From contig NZ_CANMSJ010000012.1 in the NCBI RefSeq assembly GCF_947500605.1, forward strand, positions 1-64,000: 64,000 bases of DNA, given 5' to 3'. Below are positions 26,622 to 35,044 of this stretch, in pieces (within the stretch, counting starts at the first letter, position 1; each line of letters opens with the position of its first letter). This DNA comes from an uncultured Lacinutrix sp. GTDB lineage: Bacteria; Bacteroidota; Bacteroidia; Flavobacteriales; Flavobacteriaceae. The notes beneath the pieces were generated by a model. The model was not told the DNA's origin. It made no database searches and saw nothing but the letters and a program-made list of their open reading frames with translations. The translations under genes and the position numbers were made by a program.

Positions 26622-27578
26622 TTATTTTTTTGAGTTCATTTTTAATTGAATATTTTCTTCGCCATTTTGAATAACATGAACATCGCGTTGCGGAAAAGGA
26701 ATGCTAATATTATGTTCTTTAAATAATTTATAAATTGCAAAGCGCACCTCACTTTTTGGTATCCTAGCATTAAAACTATCTTCTATTGTAAAAGCGATTC
26801 TAAAGTCTAAAGAGCTTTCTCCAAAGTCTATAAAAGTAACACCTGGCGGAGGATTTTTAAAAACTAATTTTGAAGATTTAGCTGCCTCTAGCAACAACTT
26901 TTTAACCAATTCCACATCACTACCATAAGCAACTCCAACGTCTACAGATTCCCTTGTGGAAGATCCATTTTGTGTCCAGTTGTACAAACTATTAGTTAAG
27001 TATAAGTGATTGGGTATTATTAACACCTTATTATCTATAGTAACTGCTCTTGTAGTACGAAGTTTAATCTCTTCAACTCGACCTACTTTACCTTCAATTT
27101 CTATAATATCTCCAACATGAACAGATTGATCAATCAATATAAAAACACCAGAAATTATATCCTGGAATAAGGTTTGTAAAGCTAAACCAATACCAATAAG
27201 TAATGCTGCCGATGCTGCAAAAACAGCAGTAATATCAATACCTAAAGAGCTTATTGACACCAAAAAGACAATCATATAAATGATCCATCTACCAAAAGAA
27301 AACACTGTTACAAATTTAGCTTTATCAGCTTCCGGCATATGCTGTGTTAACAACACTCTAACCCAACGTAAAACATAAGTAGTTAAAAATAATACGGCTA
27401 TTAAAATTAAGACATATTTTACTTTTAATACTCCTGTACTAGCTCCAGCAGCATCTGTAAATGTATATATTTTAATATTTAAAAAGTTAATAAAACTTTC
27501 CCAAATAGAACTTTCGGTTATAGCATCGCTTACCTCTTCTACAGTACCTTCTATTTTATCTGAAACTTTTTCTTGCAT
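26622..27578 (-). CDS. MscS family mechanosensitive channel
   Basis: A protein of 318 residues with an N-terminal amphipathic region, membrane helices at about 50-70, 90-110 and 120-150, and the pore-lining helix AALLIGIGLALQTLFQDIISGVFILID. The beta domain follows with VHVGDIIEIEGKVGRVEEIKLRTT and IPNHLYLTN, the MscS signature. It probably releases solutes on hypo-osmotic shock at the inner membrane. It lies two bases after the ABC permease gene, in the same operon. Confidence 0.92.
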   Translation of the reverse strand: MQEKVSDKIEGTVEEVSDAITESSIWESFINFLNIKIYTFTDAAGASTGVLKVKYVLILIAVLFLTTYVLRWVRVLLTQHMPEADKAKFVTVFSFGRWIIYMIVFLVSISSLGIDITAVFAASAALLIGIGLALQTLFQDIISGVFILIDQSVHVGDIIEIEGKVGRVEEIKLRTTRAVTIDNKVLIIPNHLYLTNSLYNWTQNGSSTRESVDVGVAYGSDVELVKKLLLEAAKSSKLVFKNPPPGVTFIDFGESSLDFRIAFTIEDSFNARIPKSEVRFAIYKLFKEHNISIPFPQRDVHVIQNGEENIQLKMNSKK

Positions 27579-27580
27579 CT

Positions 27581-28915
27581 TTAATATTTAATCCATTTTA
27601 AAAGTTCTTTGTACGTTGGCTTTTTACCATACATTAATATACCTACTCTATATATTTTTGAAGCCATCCAAATGGTAAATATAAATGTACCAATTAATAT
27701 TAACAAAGAGAGAACTTGTTGCCAAATTGGTACTCCAAAAGGAATACGCATAAGCATAACAACAGGAGATGTAAATGGTATAAAAGAAAACACTGTTGCA
27801 ACGGTTCCATGAGGATCTTCTATAACTGTAAATCCACCAACGTATACCGCCAAAATTAAAGGCATAATTATAGGCAACATAAATTGTTGCGTATCTGTCT
27901 CATTATCTACAGCTGCACCAATAGCAGCATAAAGCGAACTGTATAATAGATAACCACTAACAAAAAATAAAATAAAGGCTATTATTAAATTTGCTAATGG
28001 CATATTAAAAAAGGCGTTTATAAATATTTGGATATCAGCATTTGCATCTGGATTTTGCATTGCCTGAGCCATGAGATCTTGTTGTGGTGTATTGACTTGC
28101 GAAAAATCAATATCGAAAATTAAAGACGCAACCACCATTAAAACACTTCCTAAAATTAACCAAATTCCAAACTGTGTAATCCCAGCAAGTGTAGTACCAA
28201 TAATTTTACCTAACATTAATTGTATTGGTTTAACCGAAGAGATAATTACCTCAATTATTCTACTCGTTTTTTCCTCGATTACCGAACGCATAATCATGTT
28301 TCCATAAATTATTATAAACATAAAAAGCAAGTAACCTGCAGCACCTCCAAAAATAAGTTTTACAACACTACCTTCTTTAGATGTTTTCTCACCTGTAAAA
28401 TTTTCTTGGTTTATATTTATATCTACTTCTGCATTTTTTATTGTAATTTGGTTAACTCCTTTGTCTTGAAGATTCATCTCCTTAAGGCGGTCTTCTACCT
28501 TAGTTTCTAATCCAGAAATAATACTTAGTGAAGGTGTTTCAGAAGAATAAAACTTTACATCTACATTTCTTTTTTTAACCTCATCTGTTGTGCCAACCCT
28601 ATTTTTAAAGCCTGAAATATAAAGCAATCCATAACTTTCTTGCTCCTCTACAATAGCCTTGGCGTTCTCTAAAGTTACACCTTTTAATATAGTGTATTTT
28701 ACTGTTTCTTTATCTGTAAAAATAGATTCAATTTGTCCTGACTCGTCTAAAACAGTAATACTTTTTTGTTTTGTATTATTTAATTGAGATAAATACGCGA
28801 CTAAAGAAAAGAGAGCAATCATAATTAACGGACTCATAAAAGTCATAATTATAAAAGCTTTATTTCTCACTTTAGTAATGTACTCTCGCTTTATTATAAG
28901 TGGTAAATGGTTCAT
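27581..28915 (-). CDS. ABC-2 type exporter permease (NatB-like)
   Basis: A protein of 444 residues. A first membrane helix near residues 20-40 is followed by a large extracytoplasmic domain (about 45-190) and then five or six helices, the layout of NatB-like ABC-2 permeases. Motifs include IIEVIISSVKPIQLMLGKIIG and the late TSPVVMLMRIPFGVP. It forms the membrane half of an exporter with the ATPase encoded five bases upstream. The transported substrate (for instance sodium in NatAB) cannot be read from the sequence. Confidence 0.9.
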   Translation of the reverse strand: MNHLPLIIKREYITKVRNKAFIIMTFMSPLIMIALFSLVAYLSQLNNTKQKSITVLDESGQIESIFTDKETVKYTILKGVTLENAKAIVEEQESYGLLYISGFKNRVGTTDEVKKRNVDVKFYSSETPSLSIISGLETKVEDRLKEMNLQDKGVNQITIKNAEVDININQENFTGEKTSKEGSVVKLIFGGAAGYLLFMFIIIYGNMIMRSVIEEKTSRIIEVIISSVKPIQLMLGKIIGTTLAGITQFGIWLILGSVLMVVASLIFDIDFSQVNTPQQDLMAQAMQNPDANADIQIFINAFFNMPLANLIIAFILFFVSGYLLYSSLYAAIGAAVDNETDTQQFMLPIIMPLILAVYVGGFTVIEDPHGTVATVFSFIPFTSPVVMLMRIPFGVPIWQQVLSLLILIGTFIFTIWMASKIYRVGILMYGKKPTYKELLKWIKY

Positions 28916-28920
28916 AGTTT

Positions 28921-29847
28921 TTAATTATTCTTTACTGCTTGAATAAAAATATCGCTTGCACTTGGTATTACTTCTAAAAAATGAGAGACCTCTCCTTTTG
29001 TAGTTAAATAATTTAATAATTGATTTGCAGATTCTTTTTCTGAAAGCTTTACATTAAGTTTTAACTCGTTATTTAACGTCTTAAACTCTGCTGGAGATAC
29101 TATAAATTTTTCTGAAAGCGAACGTTGTAATTCTGAAGCATTGTCGGTAGTAATACCAACCTCAAAAGTATTAGATTTATATTGTCTTTTTATAGCATTA
29201 AGATTACCATCTAAAATCTTATTAGATTTATGTATTAATGCAATATGATCACACAATTCTTCTACAGATTCCATTCTATGCGTAGAAAAAATAACCGTAG
29301 CGCCATCCTCTCTAAGTCTTAGTATTTCGTTTTTAATAATATCTGCATTAATAGGATCGAAACCTGAAAAAGGCTCGTCGAAAATTAATAATTTTGGCTG
29401 ATGTAATACCGTAACTACAAATTGAATTTTTTGGGCCATCCCTTTAGACAACTCTTGAATTTTTTTATTCCACCAATCTCCAATTTCTAATCTTTCGAAC
29501 CATTCGTGCAAACGTTTTTTAGCTTCAGCTTTATCTAAGCCTTTAAGTTGCGCTAAATACAACGCTTGCTCACCAACTTTCATTGTTTTATACAAACCAC
29601 GCTCTTCTGGCAAATAGCCGATGTTTTGTATGTGATGCCTTTGTAAAGGTTCTCCATCTAAAAGCACTTGCCCTTTGTCTGGCATTGTGATTTGATTGAT
29701 AATACGAATTAAAGTGGTTTTTCCTGCTCCGTTTGGACCAAGTAATCCAAATATACTTCCTTTTTCTACCGAGATAGAAACATTGTTTAATGCTGTAAAG
29801 TCACCAAATTTTTTAGAAACCGATTGTGCTTCTAATAAGTTGTTCAT
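28921..29847 (-). CDS. ABC exporter ATP-binding protein (NatA-like)
   Basis: A protein of 308 residues. Walker A GLLGPNGAGKTT (about 33-44), the ABC signature SKGMAQK (the usual LSGGQ replaced by LSKGMAQ), Walker B LLIFDEPFSG and the H-loop STHRM are present. A C-terminal DUF4162-like domain (about 225-300) is typical of NatA-type exporters. It is the first gene of the operon with the permease, MscS, DUF6268 and response-regulator genes. TATCTTTA lies directly before its ATG, a near-match to the -7 consensus. Confidence 0.92.
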   Translation of the reverse strand: MNNLLEAQSVSKKFGDFTALNNVSISVEKGSIFGLLGPNGAGKTTLIRIINQITMPDKGQVLLDGEPLQRHHIQNIGYLPEERGLYKTMKVGEQALYLAQLKGLDKAEAKKRLHEWFERLEIGDWWNKKIQELSKGMAQKIQFVVTVLHQPKLLIFDEPFSGFDPINADIIKNEILRLREDGATVIFSTHRMESVEELCDHIALIHKSNKILDGNLNAIKRQYKSNTFEVGITTDNASELQRSLSEKFIVSPAEFKTLNNELKLNVKLSEKESANQLLNYLTTKGEVSHFLEVIPSASDIFIQAVKNN

Positions 29848-30004
29848 AAAGATAAAGTTGTTAGTTGTGTAAATATAAAAAATGTAAGTTGGTATGCTTT
29901 ATTGTTTAAAATTATTTTTAACGCTGTAAGGAATAAAATAAATTGCAGACTACATCTTTATTACATTTTGTTTTAAGATAAGAAATATTTAAAAGATAAA
30001 CTTA

Positions 30005-30094
30005 CTAAAAAACAAAACCCACCCTCTACGCAAATAAAGGATGGGAAAAAATTGCTATGAAAAAGAAAAATTACCATTGGCGCAAACCAATGAT
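30005..30094 (-). ncRNA. Candidate small RNA downstream of dnaJ
   Basis: In the 365-base gap 29848-30212, the minus strand has a -7 element (30099-30106). A hairpin CATTGG/CCAATG (30075-30092) stands near the predicted start. Then comes a terminator-like stem CCCATCC/GGGTGGG (30018-30045) followed by TTTTGTTTTTT. The second stem pairs fully only as minus-strand RNA (the G-T pair becomes a mismatch on the other strand), which supports this direction. No convincing reading frame lies in it. Expression is not shown. Confidence 0.35.
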
Positions 30095-30098
30095 AAAC

Positions 30099-30106
30099 CA
30101 AATATA
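30099..30106 (-). promoter_or_regulatory. -7 element for the candidate small RNA
   Basis: The minus strand reads TATATTTG, an exact TANNTTTG match. A TTG lies upstream at a 15-base spacing, shorter than the usual 17-19. Confidence 0.35.
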
Positions 30107-30160
30107 CTATTTTTTGTTTAACAATCCCTTTTAAGATTAAATAAGTTCGTTAATTAACAA

Positions 30161-30193
30161 AAAAAATCTGCAATAGTATTGCAGATTTTTTTT
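30161..30193 (-). terminator. dnaJ terminator
   Basis: AAAAAATCTGCAA (30161-30173) pairs with TTGCAGATTTTTT (30179-30191), with T/A runs on both sides. It starts 20 bases after the dnaJ stop codon on the minus strand. Confidence 0.85.
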
Positions 30194-30212
30194 AATATAT
30201 ATGTTTTTATTT

Positions 30213-31343
30213 CTATGAAAACATGTCTTTTACCTTTTCAAAAAACGATTTATCGCTTCCTTCTGGCTTAGGTGTAAAGTGTTCATCATCCTTCATTTTC
30301 TCGAAAAAGGCTGACTGTTCTTTATTTAACGTTTTTGGCGTCCATACATTTACATGTACTAACAAGTCTCCTTTACCATAACCGTTAATGCTTGGAATAC
30401 CTTTTCCGCGTAAGCGTAAAATTTTCCCAGACTGTAAACCTGCTTCTACTTTAATACGTACTTTTCCAGTAACAGTATCAATTTCTTTAGAAGCGCCTAG
30501 AATTGCATCTGGTAAACTAACATATAAATCGTAATGTAAATTATCACCTTCACGTTGTAAAGTTTCGTGATCTTGCTCCTCTATCGCTACTAATAAATCT
30601 CCTGCAATACCATTTCCTGGCGCATCGTTTCCTTTACCAGATACTTTAAGTTGCATACCGTCTACAACTCCTGCTGGAATTTTAACAGAGATTGTTTCTT
30701 CTTTTACAATTAAACCTTGAGCATCTGCTCCAGCTGGTTTTTTGTCTATAGTTTGTCCTGCTCCTCCACATGTAGGGCAAGGACTTGCAGTTTGCATACG
30801 ACCTAAAATGGTATTTGTAACTCTAGTAACTTGACCAGCTCCATTACAAGTTCCACAGGTTTGGTATGTAGTACCTTCTGCTTGAATTTTACGTTTTACT
30901 TTTATTTTTTTCTCAACACCATTAGCAATTTCTTCTAGTGTTAATTTTACGCGAATACGTAGGTTGCTTCCTTTTACACGACGCTGTTGACCTCCGCCAA
31001 AACCACCTCCAAAGCCAGAGAAGCCTCCGCCACCTCCACCAAAGATGTCTCCAAATTGGCTAAATATGTCGTCCATATTCATGCCGCCTCTTCCACCGCC
31101 ACCAAAACCACCGCCACCTTCAAAGGCTTGGTGACCATATTGGTCGTAACGTGCTTTTTTATTCTCGTCGCTTAAAACCTCGTATGCTTCTGCTGCTTCT
31201 TTAAATTTAGCTTCGGCTGTTGCATCATCTGGATTTTTATCTGGATGAAATTCTATAGCTTTTTTTCTATAGCCTTTTTTTATTTCGGCAGCTGTAGCAC
31301 CTTTACTAATGCCTAATGTTTCGTAATAATCTTTCTTTGCCAT
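30213..31343 (-). CDS. dnaJ: Chaperone DnaJ
   Basis: A protein of 376 residues. It is the Hsp40 co-chaperone that delivers unfolded proteins to DnaK and stimulates its ATPase. The J domain (1-70) has the HPDKNPDD motif. A Gly/Phe-rich stretch follows (about 75-120). The zinc domain has reduced cysteine repeats: CGTCNGAG and CPTCGGAG are clear, but the other two of the usual four CxxCxGxG repeats are absent. The C-terminal substrate domain follows. It lies 55 bases downstream of grpE on the same strand. The reduced zinc centre appears to be common in this phylum, though that is from memory. Confidence 0.95.
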   Translation of the reverse strand: MAKKDYYETLGISKGATAAEIKKGYRKKAIEFHPDKNPDDATAEAKFKEAAEAYEVLSDENKKARYDQYGHQAFEGGGGFGGGGRGGMNMDDIFSQFGDIFGGGGGGFSGFGGGFGGGQQRRVKGSNLRIRVKLTLEEIANGVEKKIKVKRKIQAEGTTYQTCGTCNGAGQVTRVTNTILGRMQTASPCPTCGGAGQTIDKKPAGADAQGLIVKEETISVKIPAGVVDGMQLKVSGKGNDAPGNGIAGDLLVAIEEQDHETLQREGDNLHYDLYVSLPDAILGASKEIDTVTGKVRIKVEAGLQSGKILRLRGKGIPSINGYGKGDLLVHVNVWTPKTLNKEQSAFFEKMKDDEHFTPKPEGSDKSFFEKVKDMFS

Positions 31344-31398
31344 ATCTTTATTTGACTTATAGCTATTTGCTGTTGCCTTTTAGTTAAAAATTATTTTA

Positions 31399-31956
31399 TT
31401 ATTGTCCGATAACTACTTTTGGAAAACGAATTACTGTTTCTCCAAGTGTATATCCTTTTTCAACAACATCTATAATTTTTCCTTTTAAGTTCTTACTTGG
31501 TGCTGGTACCTGTGTAATAGCTTGGTGAATTTCAGAATCGAAAACATCTCCTTTTTTCACTTCCATTGCTGCTAAACCTTTTTGACTTAGAGTCGTTAAC
31601 AGTTTTTGGTATATTAACACCACACCTTTTCTTAATTCTTCGGCTTCTTTATCGTCTTCTATATGCAATAAAGCACGTTCGAAATCGTCTAAAACTGGTA
31701 ACATTGAAACCATGACATCTTTACTTGCTGTTTTAAATAACTCAACACGTTCTTTAGATGTTCTTTTTTTGTAATTTTCGAATTCAGCAAACAATCTTAA
31801 AAACTTGTCTTTTTCTTGACCTAATTCTTTATTAAGCCTGTCTTCTGTAGATAATTCTTCAACCTCAACAGTTTCCTCGTTTGTTGTAGATTCTACTGTT
31901 GTAGCTTCTACTTGCTCTTCGATTATATCTTCTTTAATATCTTTTGCTTTGCTCAT
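31399..31956 (-). CDS. grpE: Nucleotide exchange factor GrpE
   Basis: A protein of 185 residues from ATG 31956; an upstream in-frame start at 32004 would add 16 hydrophobic residues lying across the promoter, so I reject it. GrpE exchanges ADP for ATP on DnaK. An acidic N-terminus precedes a long coiled coil (EKDKFLRLFAEFENYKKRTSKERVEL) and the C-terminal beta domain (HQAITQVPAPS, ..EKGYTLGETVIRFPKVVIGQ). It is cotranscribed with dnaJ as a heat-shock pair; dnaK is not in the window. Confidence 0.95.
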   Translation of the reverse strand: MSKAKDIKEDIIEEQVEATTVESTTNEETVEVEELSTEDRLNKELGQEKDKFLRLFAEFENYKKRTSKERVELFKTASKDVMVSMLPVLDDFERALLHIEDDKEAEELRKGVVLIYQKLLTTLSQKGLAAMEVKKGDVFDSEIHQAITQVPAPSKNLKGKIIDVVEKGYTLGETVIRFPKVVIGQ

Positions 31957-31989
31957 TTCTGTATTTATTTTAATACCAATTAAGATTGG

Positions 31990-31997
31990 CAAAAGTA
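31990..31997 (-). promoter_or_regulatory. -7 element of the grpE-dnaJ operon
   Basis: The minus strand reads TACTTTTG, an exact TANNTTTG match. A TTG lies 21 bases further upstream, slightly wide of the preferred spacing. The leader would be about 28 bases. Confidence 0.5.
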
Positions 31998-32167
31998 CTG
32001 CCATTATTATAAAAATGCCAAAATGTCATTATCTTTTTTTTATACTGCATAAAAGCCTTAAAATTGCCTATATGTCTGTTAATTATAATCTATTTAAAAC
32101 ATATTTTGACACTATACCAACCTTCAATATTTATGAAAAATTTAAGTATTTTCCATGGAATGTTTTT

Positions 32168-32175
32168 TATTTTTG
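32168..32175 (+). promoter_or_regulatory. -7 element of the YceI lipoprotein gene
   Basis: TATTTTTG matches TANNTTTG and lies 26 bases before the ATG. No clear -33 TTG was found. Confidence 0.4.
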
Positions 32176-32201
32176 TTACTTAACCAATAATAACATTTAA
32201 A

Positions 32202-32867
32202 ATGAAAAAACAAGTATTAAATATTTTTACAGTTTTAGCTTTAGGTCTTGCAGTTGTAGGATGTAAAAAAGGAGCTGAGGCAGATACAAGTGAAGTAAAA
32301 GAAGCAGCAACAAGCGAAAGTAGTTCTTCAAAATATGCAGTAAACACTTCTGAATCTACTATTGAGTGGAAAGGTTTTAAGCCAACAGGATCTCACAATG
32401 GTACTATAAATTTAGATAGTGGTACTTTTTCTGTAACAGATAACACATTAGAAAGTGGAACATTTATTATAGACATGACTTCTATTAATTCTACAGATTT
32501 AGAAGGTGACCAAAAAGCAAATCTTGATGCTCACTTAAAAGGTACTGTTGAAGGTAAAGAAGGTGACTTTTTTAACGTTGCAAAATTTCCAAATGCTGCT
32601 TTTGAAATTACAGGAACTACTGTTGAGAACGGAAAAACTATGATTTCTGGTAATTTAGCTTTAAAAGGTATTAAGAATAATATTACTTTTCCTGCTACTA
32701 TTACTAATACAGGTGATGTAATGACAATTATTAGTGAAGCATTTACTATAGACAGAACAAAATGGTCTATAAACTATGGCTCTAAAAGTATTTTTGATAA
32801 CCTTGGAGACAAGTTTATTAATGATGATATGGAATTAAAAATTTCTATTACAGCTAAAAAATCTTAA
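32202..32867 (+). CDS. YceI family lipoprotein
   Basis: A protein of 221 residues. A lipobox (LAVVGC, Cys at about residue 21) indicates lipid anchoring. After a Ser/Glu-rich linker, residues 45-221 form a YceI domain: YAVNTSESTIEWKGFKPTGSHNGTI, the strand SGTFIIDMTSIN, FPNAAFEITG and ALKGIKNNITFPATI. YceI proteins are lipocalin-like barrels that bind isoprenoid-type lipids. It stands alone, with its own promoter element and terminator. Confidence 0.92.
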   Translation: MKKQVLNIFTVLALGLAVVGCKKGAEADTSEVKEAATSESSSSKYAVNTSESTIEWKGFKPTGSHNGTINLDSGTFSVTDNTLESGTFIIDMTSINSTDLEGDQKANLDAHLKGTVEGKEGDFFNVAKFPNAAFEITGTTVENGKTMISGNLALKGIKNNITFPATITNTGDVMTIISEAFTIDRTKWSINYGSKSIFDNLGDKFINDDMELKISITAKKS

Positions 32868-32888
32868 TTAGATTTTTATAAATTATTA

Positions 32889-32920
32889 AAAAGCTACATC
32901 GAAAGATGTAGCTTTTTTTT
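32889..32920 (+). terminator. Terminator after the YceI gene
   Basis: AAAAGCTACATC pairs with GATGTAGCTTTT around a GAAA tetraloop, followed by a long T run. It starts 22 bases after the stop. Confidence 0.9.
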
Positions 32921-32987
32921 TATTCAATAGCAATTTGGATTTGTAAATTAGCAGCATAAAACGATTAAGTTCTAAAGAAGTGCTTTA

Positions 32988-33548
32988 ATGAGAAGACACA
33001 AGGTTATTAGGTTTTTTTTGATTAAAATAGTATTGATAATTCAAATTGTACTACTAGTTATAACTGTAAAAGAAAAATATGAAACAGATAGTTTTGCTAC
33101 AATAGTTTCACTAATTATAATCTCCTTAATCATGTTTTACGGTTACAAATATCTTGATCTACATCATGAAGAGTATGCCTACGAAAAAGTATCTGTAGCC
33201 TTATGGGTACCTTTAGGCACTTTAATTTGTTATTCCTTAAATGCTTATTGCGGCTTAGGAAGTATTTTAGCTGCAGGAATCACTGGAACTGTTGCGTCGT
33301 TTTTACCATTAATAAATAAACAATCTGACTATTTAAAAAAGTTACCAGCAGCTATTTATTGTGGTGCATTTGTAGGCATGTCTAGCACAGAAATATCTCC
33401 ATCAATAACGTTTGCTATTGCAGCAGGATCTATAACAGGTATACTTTATATGCTATCTAAAAACTTGTTTCTAGGCTTAGGAGGAAAATTAGGAACCATA
33501 GCATTTATTGGTGTTGCAGTTGTTTACTTAATAAACTCTTTCTATTAA
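32988..33548 (+). CDS. Polytopic membrane protein, first of a paralogous pair
   Basis: A protein of 186 residues with about six membrane segments and no recognised family. The C-terminal half (AIYCGAFVGMSS, then a helix, then FLGLGGKLGTIAFIGV) matches the C-terminal half of the next gene product (FIGSSFIGMVS, FNGYGGLLGALAFISL). The two are therefore related and may form a heteromeric complex. The stop overlaps the next start as TAATG, so translation is coupled. Conserved Gly-rich turns inside helices suggest a channel or transporter, but no function can be assigned. Confidence 0.7.
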   Translation: MRRHKVIRFFLIKIVLIIQIVLLVITVKEKYETDSFATIVSLIIISLIMFYGYKYLDLHHEEYAYEKVSVALWVPLGTLICYSLNAYCGLGSILAAGITGTVASFLPLINKQSDYLKKLPAAIYCGAFVGMSSTEISPSITFAIAAGSITGILYMLSKNLFLGLGGKLGTIAFIGVAVVYLINSFY

Positions 33549-33988
33549 TGGACTTACTAATTATTGTAATAACAAGTATTTTAGGCACAACATTAACCTT
33601 TTATGTAAGCCATGAACTAAAGCAAGGTGCAGTAAGAGCATCGGCTATATTATCGTTAGGTGTCGGTTTGTTTTTTTACTTTTTTCCTGAAGTATTTAAT
33701 GCTTACTTAACAAAAAACATTCAAATAGTATTTATAGGATCTTCCTTTATAGGAATGGTTTCTCCTAAAGTAAAAAGCAGTTACATTCGCTTATCTATAG
33801 CTTCCATCCTATTTAGTATTATCTATATTAACAAAGGAGATTTTTTTAATGGTTACGGAGGATTACTAGGTGCTTTAGCTTTTATATCTCTACTCACAAC
33901 TTTGGCTTTTTATGATGCAATTGCTAGAAACTCGAAAACAAAAAAGATGCTATTAGCTGTAAAGAAGCTATTTAATCACAAAAAGTAG
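33548..33988 (+). CDS. Polytopic membrane protein, second of a paralogous pair
   Basis: A protein of 146 residues with four to five membrane helices and a basic C-terminus (KTKKMLLAVKKLFNHKK). It shares the GxSFxGM-S and GYGGLLGALAFI motifs with the preceding protein but lacks most of that protein's N-terminal part. The start codon overlaps the upstream stop by one base. Unknown function. Confidence 0.7.
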   Translation: MDLLIIVITSILGTTLTFYVSHELKQGAVRASAILSLGVGLFFYFFPEVFNAYLTKNIQIVFIGSSFIGMVSPKVKSSYIRLSIASILFSIIYINKGDFFNGYGGLLGALAFISLLTTLAFYDAIARNSKTKKMLLAVKKLFNHKK

Positions 33989-34010
33989 AGCAGTCTTTCC
34001 CTAAACGATA

Positions 34011-34913
34011 TTAAATCAATTCTTTTAAAGCCGAGTTTAAATTAAGATATTCAAACTTAAAACCTGTATTCTCAATCTTTTTGGCACTTACACGTTGACT
34101 TTCAAATAAAAGTATATGCATCTCGCCAAGTATTAATTTCATTACAAACTTTGGTATGTTTGGCAAAAACAAAGGCATCTTTAATTCCTTTGCAATCGCT
34201 TTTGTAATGGCTTTATTTGTTGCTGGATTTGGAGCAACGCCATTATAAACACCTTCCAACTTGTGTTCTAGAACGTGTAGAAATATGTTTATTAAATCGT
34301 CTAAATGAATCCAAGACATCCATTGCTTTCCATTTCCCATTGCAGCACCGGCTCCATACCTAATTGGCATAGCTAATTGTGGAAAAGCGCCACCTTTCTC
34401 TGAAAACACAATACCAATTCTTATTTTAGAAACAGTAATATTTAAGGTGTTAAAAGTGCCTACTACTTGTTCCCATTCTTGCACCACTTTTCCTAGAAAA
34501 GAATCGTTGATTTGTTTTTCTTCTTCAGAATAATAATTAGTTAAAGAATCTGGATAATACCCAATGGCACTTGCAGAGATAATTTGTTTTATGTTATTAG
34601 GATTGTTTTTAACCGTTTCGTGCAATAAAGCTGTAGTTTCTAACCTACTACTTAGCATAACTTGCTTGTTAGCCTCTGTCCAGCGTTTAGAAATACTAGA
34701 TCCTACTAAATGAATAATAACATCTACATCCTTTACACAATTAACATCAATTTCAGCTTTACTAGGATTCCAATAAAAACCTTGATAATTAGAAGTGTTT
34801 TCTATTTTAGATTTGCTTGTTGTTAAGTAATTAACTGAAATGCCATTATTATGACATTTTTTTACAATTTCAGTTCCAATTAAACCTGTTGCTCCTGTTA
34901 TAAGTACGCGCAT
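34011..34913 (-). CDS. TIGR01777 family NAD-dependent epimerase-like protein
   Basis: A protein of 300 residues. A Rossmann fold starts at once with MRVLITGATGLIGTEI, which is why I prefer ATG 34913 over an in-frame ATG 21 bases upstream. Motifs typical of the TIGR01777/YfcH group are FYWNPSKAEID, VIIHLVGSSISKRW, SASAIGYYP, KIRIGIVFSEKGGAFPQL, WMSWIHLDDL and YNGVAPNPATN. The group belongs to the extended short-chain dehydrogenases; its substrate is unknown. A C-terminal DUF1731-like segment completes it. The gene is convergent with the membrane-protein pair. Confidence 0.9.
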   Translation of the reverse strand: MRVLITGATGLIGTEIVKKCHNNGISVNYLTTSKSKIENTSNYQGFYWNPSKAEIDVNCVKDVDVIIHLVGSSISKRWTEANKQVMLSSRLETTALLHETVKNNPNNIKQIISASAIGYYPDSLTNYYSEEEKQINDSFLGKVVQEWEQVVGTFNTLNITVSKIRIGIVFSEKGGAFPQLAMPIRYGAGAAMGNGKQWMSWIHLDDLINIFLHVLEHKLEGVYNGVAPNPATNKAITKAIAKELKMPLFLPNIPKFVMKLILGEMHILLFESQRVSAKKIENTGFKFEYLNLNSALKELI

Positions 34914-35044
34914 CTCTTTTTTATAAAAATACAATTTTAGTTTGTAGTGATAAACACCTAAAGCACTAATATTTCGTTAAATATTAAGGTGTAAAAAATT
35001 ATGTTTTCGATTGAAAGTACTCTTAAAAACAACCAAAATAGCAA

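Noticed and set aside
30057-30134. A 25-codon plus-strand frame (starting MKKKNYHW) in the dnaJ-ABC gap.
   Set aside because: It has no promoter element and it overlaps the candidate minus-strand RNA whose hairpins are better supported.
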